A DNA stretch of 64,000 nt from Hyparrhenia diplandra (Eukaryota; Streptophyta; Magnoliopsida; Poales; Poaceae), in assembly GCA_015847255.1 (NCBI GenBank), contig JADLZK010001389.1, positions 186,001 to 250,000 on the forward strand, written 5' to 3'. The translations under genes were made by a program, and so were the position numbers. Under the pieces are notes generated by a model. It did no database searches, had not been told where the DNA came from, and saw only the letters and a program-made list of their open reading frames with translations. Positions 36,466 to 48,200 of this stretch are shown here, piece after piece (the stretch's first letter is position 1; each line of letters opens with the position of its first letter).

Positions 36466-38900
36466 ACTCTTAACCAGAAGATCAACTGTATCTCAAGTTT
36501 TCAACCCCCCGTGCAGTGTAATCAAGTGAGGCTGCCCTTCTTTGCAGTAAGACTTACACCTTGCATGAGCTCCTGAAAGTATACATTGAATTAAACAATT
36601 TAGGTCAGATGAACTTCTGGTACTATGGGATCATGAAAAAAAAAAAAATCATCTTCCAGTAGCATATAGATAAAAGAAAATCAGGGATGGGGAATCCCAT
36701 AAACAATGAAGCAGATTATGAAATGTCCAATAAGATGTTAGATGATGGGTCTAGAAGTGCTTAACAAGTCATAATTCGCCAGCTACCATATGGTGGTTTT
36801 TTATTATATAAAATCGACAGCTTTTCTCGAATAGTAAAAGCATGAGGCAACAATCCACAGATTGATCTCAATAATACCAAGAAAGATAGAGATATGGAAC
36901 CTGTGCCACCTCTCATCTAAATATGGTACACCAAAAACAAACTCACAGAACAGACACACATTTCTTACATCTATTGCTGCATAATTCAAATACTTTTTAG
37001 GAATCCTATTTGTGGCAGAGGCACTCGGAAGAAGAAAAAAGGTCCATTAATAGCTACTTTGTATGAACTTATATTTTCCCTAAAACAACAGCACCACATT
37101 GCAGGAAACAAATTATATAGCAATCAACGGTCATTATGTGTTATCTAGAAGATAGAAATATAAAAGAAAATGAACACAGTTTCTGAAAGCCAAATTTAAT
37201 CAGGGATTCAAGGCAATATCTCACGTTTGTCCACGAAGTGGTAACTCAACAAACATGCAGAGGGAAACATTTCGCGACCTTAGCCCTATTACAAGTTTAG
37301 ACAGTTAAACATTGTACTGCTAAATCCTATACCAGAATAAAGGAATGGGCCATTTCCCCCTAAATCAAGCTAAAGACAAACCCCCCACAACGTGCAGAAT
37401 TTATGGAGACTGTCTCCCCTCCCCTGAAATACCGCCACTGACCACAGCAGCACAGCCAAACGAATATACTATATAAAAAATCACAAATAGTTGAGACAGG
37501 TGAAGGCATCATAGGGTAGAAGTGCGTGTCCCACGCAAAGTGAAATATGTTTTCAAATGATTTACCCAAGAGCGTGCCCTCAAATGTACAGCAATTTGGC
37601 ACCGACAATGTCAGATCTCAGGTGAACCTTAAAGTTTCAGCAAAGAACTCGCACTCACACTTGCCGACATAATAATTTACTTCCCCAAATATCGATTGGA
37701 ATGCCACTCAGCATCCAACTCAAATATGAACAAGGCAAAATAGTCAGCTGGGTAAGCAAACTGAGCAGAGAAGGATCTCTCAGCAGGAGGTTTGGTTGAA
37801 CCTCACAAAAAATTTGGAAAATTAAGCCGATATTAGCAGTACGTCAAGCAGCAAAAAGAATCCGTCAGCAAGAGGTTTGGTTGAACCTCACAAAATTTTT
37901 GGAAAACCAAGCCGATTTTAGCAGTACGCCAAGCAACAAAAAAATTCCGCAACAAAACGCATTTTATCCCATTCCCACAGGGAGATTAGGATTTGAGGTC
38001 CAAATTCCAAAGCTATGGCGTCCATACCAACAAAAGAGATTCTATTATATATAAAATAAAAAATCCACATGGACTTGCAGTACACCCGAGTCCAGGGAGG
38101 GGACAAGAACAACGAGAAAGACTGCATGGGAGGCGAAGTTGCCGGTGAAAGGACGCCTGGATCTGAACCGATGCGCGGTCGCCGTCGAGGGCGTTTGAAT
38201 GAATGGCCGACTCTCAGGCTCGGTTGGTGGGCGGCGAACCGAAGCCTGGAGATGGCCGGAGCGTAGATCCAAGCCCTGGCACGGACGAATCTCTCGAAAT
38301 CTCACCGAGCTGTCGCCCCCAGAGCCCCCACCGACACAACGGAAACACACGAACCGCATTGCAACACCCCGCAGAGTCTCCGGCGACCGCCTAGATCCCA
38401 ACAACCGCTAAAGCGACCACCTCTCGACGCAAGAACACTTCCCCCAACTCCCCAAGGAGCAAGGGAAGAAAATCCCCGGAACAAAGAGCGAGCGGGTTGA
38501 AGTGAGAGGAGGAGAAACATCTGATGTGTACCTCGAGAGAATGGCGAGCACGTCGCGTCGCTGTCCCGCCGCCTGGTTCGCCTCCTTGGCTCTTTTTTTT
38601 TTTTCTCCTCTTGGTGAGGGAGCTCTGCTCGTGCGGTTGCGGAATGGGGGAGGTGGAGAAGGTGAGGGAGAGGCAAGCAGCCAAGCGCAAGCGCAGTGCC
38701 ACGGCTGGGTAGGGAAGCAGGGCGCTGGTGAGAGAGAGAATAAAGGAAGGAGGGAGGTGGAGAGACGGGGGAGGAGAGAGAAAATAATGGAGACGATGGA
38801 TGAGAGAGAGGGGGTGGTGGGAGGGAGCACACACACCTTTCAGCTTCTCTGTCCGTTACAACAGTCAGTCTCTCTCTATCTCTTCTTTCTCTCCCTCAAT
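36466..38900 (-). promoter_or_regulatory. Leader and promoter region of the At1g16860-like gene
   Basis: Upstream of the start, AT-rich DNA (probably a 5'-leader intron) runs to about 38000, and a GC-rich block follows at 38130-38700. A GA-rich tract at 38725-38820 reads as a CT-rich tract on the coding strand, common just upstream of plant transcription starts. A tandem duplication with period about 85 bp lies at 37784-37950 (TTTGGTTGAACCTCAC twice). The exact leader exon cannot be placed. Confidence 0.45.
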
Positions 38901-39040
38901 ATCTCTCCTCCCCCTCTCATAATGCTGCCGCCATGACTGTAACACTGTTTACTGCCCGCTAATGACGGGGCAAGAAAATGACTGTGATGCCCTTAACTTT
39001 CTTGGCTTCCTGCACCAGCGCACGGGGGTCCTCGTCCTAG

Positions 39041-39207
39041 GGTATCACCACGGGGTGTGGAAAAAAAAAAAAAAATAAACACATGTTCATTTTTATTATG
39101 ACGAGTGGTTTCTCCTCCCTTCGCGGTATCACCACCGAGGGTATGGAAAAAAAAATAAACACATGTTCATTTTTATTATGACGAGTGGTTTTCTCCTCCC
39201 CTTCGCC
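39041..39207. repeat. Tandem duplication, period 84 bp
   Basis: GGTATCACCAC starts at 39041 and 39125. Both copies contain an A-run, then AAACACATGTTCATTTTTAT and GACGAGTGGTTT. The A-run is 15 in the first copy and 9 in the second. Confidence 0.9.
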
Positions 39208-41560
39208 AACTACATACCCGGGCACACCGGCCATGAACCCACCGCCTGAACCCCACCGGGCCGGCTCCTTTGCCCTTCCATAATCTCAATTTACTATCTC
39301 GATCTCCCACTACCCCATCGCCTTCGGACACGCCTCTAGCCGCTGGTGACCTCACCATCCCCGGGCGGGCGTCGCCGTTGTCGCCATGTCCCCTTAAACT
39401 TGCATTTTGTCGCCCGCCCGGTTGCACCCTCCCCGCCGTCATCGCTGGTCGAACCGCCTCCACGGTCGGACGACCGCTAACCCCGAGCTTCCTTCTAATT
39501 AAGGTCGCACCTCCCTCCCCTAACCGAACTAGTGGAAGAAGGGCCGCTATATCGGATGTGGTGCTCGCCTCCCGATACCGCTGTCAACTCATGTCCGCTC
39601 ATCTAAGATTTGTCGCGCGCACATGTGCTCAATAAGGATTTCCGCATCTACGCAAAATGATGTCTAAAGGGAAACAAGATGGTTTTAGCGCATTGCTCCC
39701 CCCCTAATTGCCGTTGGCAATATTAATTTCATGCAATGCCAAGAAAATCTAGATTGACATAAATTCTCGTGCGGAGCCCCAAAACAATAAAAATGTTTTG
39801 ATTGGTCCTTTCATGCTCATCCTCAACCACTATCCTTAGCAAGTACGACTTCCATACTCAAAGCTCACATCAAGGCATATCCTTGCAACGTTGGCCTTTG
39901 CATTCAACATGAATCCAAAGCGACCTTTCATCACCAAGATCCCGCCGGTGTCATCGATCTATGCACTCACTAGGAATTAGGGCACGATCTTTCGTCGTTA
40001 GTATCCTTGTAGGTGTCATCAGCCTTCGAACTCAAACGTGCATCCAAACGTGAACTTTCATCACTAGTATCCTCATTAGCATCATTGGCCTTTGTGATTG
40101 TCTTCTGCAAAATGTAACAAAACTGTATACGGGGCAATGAGCTCCCATCCTTTAGGCACACTAGGCATGGTACGATAACCGATGACGTCAGTGCATCTGC
40201 AACAAGCGGAACAAGATCTAGAGGAAGAGGCAAAGTTTTATCAAAAGAGGGTGATTGAGTTAGGTATTGCCTCCATGAAGTGAAAGATAGAAAGTGAGGA
40301 ATAGTTTTTTGTTTACACGGTCAGGACTACGTTAGAGAAGGACAACGTTATTTTTATTTCATGTTGCAACTCTGTCGGCATGATGCCGCAAATTTATTTT
40401 GAGTTCCATTTTTTGCACCACTAGTATGTTGTTGAGGGCCTTAGCATTCCTAAGGCACCCTTAGTGAAACCATAATAGTGACCTTAAGTTAGAGACTCGG
40501 TCTCGAGGAATTGGCAACTCGGCTCTATGAACGTCCAAATGGAGCTATGTGAAGACATATCCAATGTGAAGGACCTGTCATTGAAGGTATCATCGTTCAG
40601 ACCCAACCGAAAGCTAGCCAGATGCTCAATGAGTACCAATTGGAACCACAAAAGGTTAATCAAATGTGTGGGAGGGTGGAAGGGAAGGGATCGCTAGGGA
40701 AGAAGTGTCAAAACACGCTAGTTCTATGGTGGTAATGATGATGAGGAGGAGGAGGAGAGGGGAAAAGGAGGCGACGAAGACTCTTGCATTGGCAGAATTG
40801 ATGGATGGCGAGGAAGAGGATCTCCCATGATGCCATGGATTGCATGCCCTCGCCTTACACCTTCCATACTCTAATAAGGCCTAACAAGGAATGCAACAAT
40901 TTGATTACAATGATGGTATGAGAGGACGCAACATGCGATAGGAAGAAAAATGTTAACAACGAATTGACGAGATCAAAGAGAGGGCAAGGGAGATTATTTT
41001 ACTTCAACATTGAACCTAGCCTAATGTTGAGAATGACCTCATGTACAACTAAGAGAGACCTTTCCATAATTGGGGCGGACCTCAAGGTTCAAGGAGGCAT
41101 TATACATGTTCAATTGCCCCGATATGTACAAATATAGTTTTAAAGGGTTCAACAAAGTGCTTAGGAAAATACTATGGATGCTAGGTTATACATAGTTTTA
41201 AAAATTCGTAACGACTAATTTAATTAGTCCGGCATATGAATTAGGAAAACACATGTAATAATCGGTGCATAATTAAAACTATGATTTTTAGATGAAGGAG
41301 GGTTTTTTCAAAAAAGTTGTGGCTTTTATAACACAAGCATTGTACACCTTGAAGCATACCCACGTTGCTATGGTAAAAGTGGATGAATTAGAATTAAACT
41401 AGGTTAAAATACCTATACGAAAAAATATCTATTATAATCTATACTATGGTAGTGGATGGCATGGCATACTAATGATGACACTTAAATGCATGTGATAGTG
41501 AATTGTTGAGTTGGACTACCTGCATGTCGATATGGAATAGCTAGTATAATTTTTTATTAT
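39208..41560. other. Gene-poor region, no gene recognised
   Basis: 39230-39630 is GC-rich with open frames in both directions. 39800-40900 is of mixed composition and contains repeated GTATCCT/CATCGGCCTT-like phrases near 39990-40090. It could be degraded retroelement DNA, but I recognise no domain or LTR ends. Confidence 0.35.
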
Positions 41561-42125
41561 AAAATATTATAAATATATAGATACATATATAGATACAAAT
41601 ACCGATATAGATATAAATGTAGATAGATATTATGTAGCTATAGATATAGATACAGATACATATGCAGATACAAATATTGATATAGATATAGATACATTTA
41701 TAGATACGTAAATAGATGCAGATATAGATACAAATACAAATATTGATATAGATATAGATACAAATTATAGGTACATATATATAGGCCCCGTTTGGATGCC
41801 GGGGTTAGAGTTAGATTGGGTTATTTTTTGACCTAAATAACCCAAAAGTATCCAAACACATGGGTTAGATTGGGTTATTTTGGCTCTAACCCACCAAAAG
41901 AAGTAACCCTCAAGGAGGTGATATTTGGGTTACTTTGGTAGAGCCCACCAATCCAAAGGCACACCAACTTGAAAAAGTGATTGGAAAAGTGCTTCTAACC
42001 CCGCCATCCAAACGCCCATGGGTTAGAGTTATTTGAGGGACTCTAACTCTAACCAAGTTAGAGGATCCAAACACGCCCATAGATACGTAAATGGATACGA
42101 GATACAAATATATGTAGATATAGAT
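41561..42125. repeat. GATA/GATACA-type low-complexity repeat, split by a MITE
   Basis: Degenerate ATAGATACA/GATATAGAT units run from about 41575 to 41783 and resume at 42079-42125. The two arms are separated by the MITE at 41784-42078. Confidence 0.75.
41784..42078. mobile_element. MITE with GGCCCCGTTTGGAT termini
   Basis: The left end GGCCCCGTTTGGATGCC and the right end GGATCCAAACACGCCC are imperfect inverse complements. Subterminal TTAGAGTTAGA on the left pairs with TCTAACTCTAACC on the right. The interior contains GGGTTA/TAACCC motifs and no ORF. The flanks are ATATATA and ATAGATA, so the target duplication is obscured by the surrounding repeat. The family resembles PIF/Harbinger or hAT MITEs common in grasses. 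Confidence 0.75.
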
Positions 42126-42147
42126 TAAAAAAATAAAATGAGAAAAA

Positions 42148-42664
42148 TCCTACTACTAAAAAAGAACGAAACACGTACTCTACTGGGGAGCGACGTCGTC
42201 GCCCTCGCTTCGCTCGCCCGGCGCCCCCACATGCTTGGCTGGGACAACCCCCGCAGTTTGCATGCTAAGAAAAGGAAACTACTATTTTTATCCCACTAGA
42301 TTTGCATGACCGCATCCTACTTACTACTAAAAAAGAACGAAACACGGACTCTATCACGGAGGCGCAGGCGCCGCCGCCCCGTCGCTCTGCCCGGCGCCCC
42401 CACATGCTTGGCTAGGACAACCCCGCAGGTTTGCATGCTAAGAAAAGGAAACTACTATTTTTATCCCACTAGATTTGCATGACTGCGCATCCTACTTACT
42501 ACTAAAAAGAACGAAACACAGACTCTACAGCGATGGTCGCCGCCTCGCTTCGCTTCCTCGCCTCGGCGCTCCCCACATGCTTGGCTAGGACAACCCCTGC
42601 TTGATTTGCATGCTAAGAAAAGGAAACTACTATTTTTATCCCACTAGATTTGCATGACCGCATG
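42148..42664 (+). repeat. Three tandem copies of the Helitron 5' end
   Basis: Copies begin at 42148, 42315 and 42490 (periods 167 and 175). Each contains TCCTAC...TACTAAAA, GAACGAAACAC, a variable GC-rich block, CCCCACATGCTTGGCT, TTTGCATGCTAAGAAAAGG and CCCACTAGATTTGCATGAC. Copies 2 and 3 share a four-base insertion after TCCTAC. The GC-rich block is the only strongly variable part. Confidence 0.9.
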
Positions 42665-43757
42665 CAATGAAAAAGATATGGTGCATGATAAGAACTCCAA
42701 CCGTATTTTAGAAGAAAAAACTTAAAATAAATATGATCGAATATAAAAAGAAAGGATGGGAGAAATTCTATTGTAGGAATAAAAATTCATTTGTATGAAA
42801 GATGTACTCCCTTCGTCCACAAAACATGCAATTGTCACGTCCCGAGGAGTCAACCGTGGCAAACTTTGACTAAAATTATTTGAAAAAGAACAAACATTTA
42901 TGAGACAAAATAAGTATATTTAAATTAGTTGTGAAATATATTTTCATAATAAATATACCAGAGATATAGATATTTGGAATGCAGGATCCATGCACATTTA
43001 TTGGTCGCTCTTATGGAGACGGTTTGTTGATTTTTCATTTGTAAAATGTTTCTTTTTACGTTTTTTGGATGACCTAAGAGTGTGAAAACGTGATGAATTT
43101 ATAAGGGCTTCCTCGTTTCAGTAGTTTCTTTTTCATAGTACCGCCAGTTATTTTGTTCCCTTTATCGCCGCCGAGCAAGACCCGACGGGGATGACAGCCT
43201 TGCTTCGATGGACAACTCGCCGAGTTGGGCATGATCTTGAAACATGCCTACCGACGGAGACGGCTTCATCAGCTACATTAGAAAGCTTGGCAATATCATG
43301 TAAGCATATCATTATCGATTATTAGCTGAAGAGGCTATGAAATGTACCTAAACAGACGAGGCACAATTTATTCAATTGAAGGTTGTACAATTTATTTCAA
43401 TTTGTTGAGCATGGTTGTGACTCTCCATGCCTCAAAGGCAACACAATGCAACCGTATCAACAAGACCATTGCTGAACAATTGCAGAGGACTCGTTTTTTG
43501 TGCGAACCAATTGTGTGAGCACTCTCAAGACTTGAAAATAGGATATCATATAGGTTACTTAATTTGGTTGTAATGCATAGTTTCTTCCGTGTAACACATT
43601 CAAATATGAATTATTCTGATATTATTTTGATACTATGTAACATTGATGTTCCAAACATTATTATTGCAATACATTTTTAGTTAACAGTACAACAAATGCT
43701 AATATATTGTTATTATGGTATAATGTTTCCCCGTTACAACGCACGTCATTTACCTAG
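42148..43757 (+). mobile_element. Non-autonomous Helitron 1, about 1.6 kb, with a triplicated 5' end
   Basis: The 5' end TCCTACTACTAAAA lies directly after an A (42147). The 3' end reads CCCCGTTACAACGCACGTCATTTACCTAG and lies directly before a T (43758). TC start, CTAG end, A/T insertion site and the CAACGCACG subterminal stretch are Helitron features well known in rice. No Rep/helicase protein is encoded. The subterminal hairpin is degenerate. It shares its 5' end and the following roughly 300 bp with the Helitron at 52388, and includes a Stowaway-like fragment (42806-42950). Confidence 0.8.
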
Positions 43758-45200
43758 TAAGACCCAAAAAAGCTCTAAGCATCCGTCAGACTCAACCTAC
43801 AGCTCAAAACTATGTATCAATCTTCGTTTCAGTAATAACGTGTCAAAGAAAATCTTGGTACAGAGTACAGTTTTTTTAAGGTACTAACTCAAAAGCAAAG
43901 TTTTGTTTAAATCTGGAAATTTCTTAATTAATTAGCCGTCGCTCTCCGTGCTGCATGTAATCGTGGCAGTGTCAGTTGAGTAGGTGGCACTGGCCATTAA
44001 CGAGATGATTGCGATGGAGCATGCTGCGGTTTTCTTATTCGCTGTGTTTGCGTGCCTGTTGTTCGGCTGCGATCGCGCGCGCGGCTAGTGGACACTGACC
44101 AGTGGAGTGGAGAGGTGCTCCTCCCTCGCGTGGCCCCGGGTTCGATCGTTCATTATGACCGGGTCGTTTTCACCGTCTTCCTACGCCATCGCAAAAGAAA
44201 ATGCAGATTAACCAGCCCCATTAACCGAAGGATCTTGGCAATGGCAATTCAGGTACCATCATGCATTGCCTGCCTCTATCCTGTGGCCCGAGGAATGTAC
44301 GTAGCTGACCCACGGTACTAGCACAGAAGGAATAGGACACTACAGATACCTCCACATCGATCCACAGCAAGTTGAACAGAAACTGAATTTAAAATGCAGC
44401 CGTTGGTTGCCACGACAACAACAGCAATTAATCGGTAATCGCTTGCAAGGAACCGCTTTCAGGCTGTATACTAGTACTACCACTACACTTGAGACAGACA
44501 GGAGTAAGCCTGATGATGCCAGCGGCTCGGCCTGGCCTTGAGTAGGTTGCAATCGAAGCATGCGTGGAAATTTGCAGACGTCGCATCGCAGGTTTGGCCC
44601 GGTTGCCTCGCGCACGGGCACGGGCACTCACGCTCGCAGCTGCAGTGGCGCTGTCTCTTTCGCCCACGGCCTGCACGCCCCCGCACCCCGCGTGATCGAC
44701 TGCGAACTGATGATGAACGGACGATCCGTCGAGCCATCCAGCAGCCGGCAACAAGTTGCAGCGAGCGCGCGGCCGCATGATTAGCGAGGGAATTATGCGT
44801 GCGTGCGTGCGGTCGCTAGCTGGTAACCAACGGTCGGGTTCCGGCTCCGATCCGGCTCGGCGGGCGACGCCCCGCCGCCGACGCATCAGGGCGCGGGCGT
44901 CCTGCTGCAGTTCTACTCGTGTTGTCCGTTTGGTGATGGATGAGATGCGGAGAAGAGATCGAAACCGGGCATGATATGCGTCATGCGTGATTGGGGCCGC
45001 GCAGCAGCTCCAACGAACGGATCGATCGCATGCAACGACGACCTAGCTGCACAAATCTAGCCAGGCCAGCTCCGTCCTGCGAGTGTGACAACTGGGCTGG
45101 GCATGCATGGCAGGCAATCATACTACATGTCCTTCTGATCGAGGCGCTCCTCTGACTTGTCTACCTCTCTCGTCGATCTGTTCGATCGTACGTATGTTCC
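43758..45200. other. Intergenic region with GC-rich island, no gene recognised
   Basis: A GGGTTCGATC motif (44147-44156), preceded 50 bp upstream by ACCAGTGGAGTGG, resembles a tRNA-derived SINE head, but I see no tail. 44500-44950 is GC-rich with long shadow frames on both strands and no recognisable domain. Confidence 0.35.
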
Positions 45201-48200
45201 TTCAATTCGTTCTGCAGTCTCTATAAATCTCTGCACCGTTGTTTGGGTTTAATTTTATAGAAGAAGAAGAACTGTAGATACGAATGAAGCTCCAAAGTGC
45301 CACGCGTACGTATTGGACTGGAACTGTTGGAGGGTTGAATGAAGTCCACATGGTAGGGGTGCATGCATGCATATGTGAGGGGCCAGGCCGGCCGGCGGCC
45401 AGCAGCAACCTCCTCCCTCAGCCCTTGCCCTCATGCATGAGCATGGCCTGTCCTGGTTGGTGCCACCTAATTTGGCATCATCTCCCTCTTCACCCAATCC
45501 ATCCCCACCCACAATACAACACAGACGTTGTACGCGGAATGCATGCAAAAAGAACATATGAATATACTCCAGCTAGAGCTCGGCATTATTACGCAAAAAA
45601 GATACTAGGATGAGAGATCGATTTGCAAAACATATCGATCGTCGTCTCTGGCTTCTTCATCAAGACAAGCGACCGCGACTAGTGTTTGTTTCCAGGACTC
45701 GAAAAGATCAGATGCATGTCACACACACTCAACAGCATCACACTAGCTAAGCATGCACCCATGGCCGGTGGATTCAATCATCAAAGGCCGCTCTCATGCT
45801 TGGTGTACTGTTAGGCCAGCTAGCTTTGTAATGTTCACAGTGTTTTTGTACTGAGAGCTCCATCCATCTCATGATATAGTAGCCGTCCTTCTATCTCTTT
45901 TGCTTTCATTTGTGCTTTGGAAATAAACCATATAAAGCATAGATTATTTACTTTCTAATATCTCAATGTCATTGCCTAAAACTTTTCCAGAAACTCGTTT
46001 TCTTCTTCTCCACACTACTTTCAATGGCACTGTTGTTTATAGAAAACAGCGTACAAAACCGCACTGTGTTATTATATACTATATATGTGTGTGTACGTTT
46101 TAAATGGCACGACGACTCAGCGGCGGCAGTCAGTGTACTGATTAGCGTGCTGGCACGTCGTACGTAAAATACACTGCTCATGATTCCAGCTAGCCACGAT
46201 AAACGTGCAGAACCGATAAGTATACACGACAAAAGTGGCACCAGCCGTACACGGTTTGATCTCCTTTGTATTTTGAAAAAATAAACACCCTGATCTTGCG
46301 TGCAGAGAGCTACTTTTCTTGATTTTCTGACAGCACGTCTGGATGAGGATGAGCAAAACATGTCGATGCGATCGATGATAAATCTGGGATAAAACCTCGG
46401 AATATGCTAACGTGATCGCCAGAGTGACAGAGTCCATAACCAGCTTTAATTTCACGCTGTACGCATGCATCGCATCGTATTCATACTAGCTACCACACCG
46501 GTCACTCATCACTGCTTGCACACAAGATTCAGTGGATGCAGATGCAGGCAGGTATGTACTTGTCTAGGCAGTCACACAAGTTTTAAGAGATTGTCTTCCC
46601 AGAAATTGATCGTGAGGAACGATGTAAATGTTTGGCGAAATAGTATTGTGTATTTCTCTGGTAGACCTCCATGCAATCTATTTATTATATAGTTTAATTA
46701 TATCGTCACGACAGTACAGTACGACGTTCGTCTTTTGTTTCGTGCACAGATAGATGATCGTATTCGAGATGGATCGGCACATGTGAAGCTGCTGCAGACG
46801 CCCCTGGCCCATAGAAGAAGAAGAGACCACCTCGTATACAGTATACGCACGTAAGCCCGTCGTGGTTGGTCGACGACATGCCACATGCATGCAGGTCATC
46901 AGTACAGCATGTACGCGTATACTGTGCCGCGCACCATTGCACGGCTCGTGGATGGGCCGTGTTGTTGTATCGTGGCCGATCCATCGAGTACTTTTAATTT
47001 GTACACCCAGCAATAGTGTACCGTGTACGTTGTAGCACGCACGCACGCCTGCCTTTGTACGTACCGTGTACGTTGTCCTGTCCTAGGTCAAGGCTGGTAC
47101 TGAACACGCAACAATGGCCGGCAGAAGGCCGGTTAATAAGGCTGAATCCGAGGTAGCTCCATCCACTGAGTGTGGGGTGGTCAATTAAAGCAAAAAAAAC
47201 GAAATATACTGGTCGTACTACATCTGATTTGATTGAGCTAAACACGTACGATGATATATATTATGGTTTGAGCTAAGACCACAAATAAACTAGAAAAATA
47301 AAGAGGGTTAGGTCACTAGTTCCATTGATTTCATAAAGAAAAAGGAAAAGGCGCTGCAAATAAAACTAGCCAGGAAAAGAGGGTATTTTTGTACTATAAA
47401 CAGGTGACATGAGATCCTGATGCACGGATTTATGTTGATTGATGATCAGTGCACAAAAAGTGTACGTCATGCGTTACAATTAGGCATATGAGAATGTTGC
47501 TTTGAGCTTTTTGTCGAGAGAGAGAGCTGGTTGCCTTTTTTTTTTTTTTTCCTTTTTATTTCCTACAAAAGAAAGTATATATATGCAAACTACGTACTGC
47601 TAGTGGTGGACCGGTTAATATGATCAGCTCCACGGCATTAGTTATTGATTGGGATGATGTGAACATTGTACCTTCTCTGCCAAAAGAAACATACGAGTAC
47701 AGTAGTATGATTCATAATACAGCTACCAACGGCGTGCATATCCTTCAGTTTATATCTCCGAGTTGATCACGAGAAATTTGAACTTGCGCACTTGTGCGGG
47801 ATATATGAACAAGAAGTCAATATACACAACCTGAGCGTAGCTTAGTTGGTTAATTATGTGTTATTTGTGATGGAACTTGCTCACCTAATTCTATAGCTTG
47901 ATGAAGATGCTCGTATTTTACTAGATTTATTCTAGAATTTAGCTAGTGATGCTATTTTTTTTTGTGATGGATATGCTTCGAGATACTACTATTCTTTTTG
48001 TGTATATATAAGGGACAGGCCCTCGACTTTCTATGGTGACTTTGTCAATTATCCCAACACCTCTTGTATTATCTTTTTGTTTTCCTTCAAAATGAGTTAA
48101 TAGGGAGTTCTTCAAAAATGTGTTAATAGGGATAGGTGTTTACGTCTATGCTTTGACTCATAAAAATAATCAAATTCTTCATATATCAAAGATAAATTGT

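Noticed and set aside
44428..44886. Long minus-strand frame with Arg/Ala/Ser-rich text
   Set aside because: Composition is typical of a GC-rich shadow frame, other frames in the same DNA are equally open, and no motif is recognisable.
45340..45480. Possible microRNA precursor (GCATGCATGC and GGCC-rich foldback-like text)
   Set aside because: I could not pair a convincing 20-24 nt duplex, and none of the conserved plant microRNAs I know matches.
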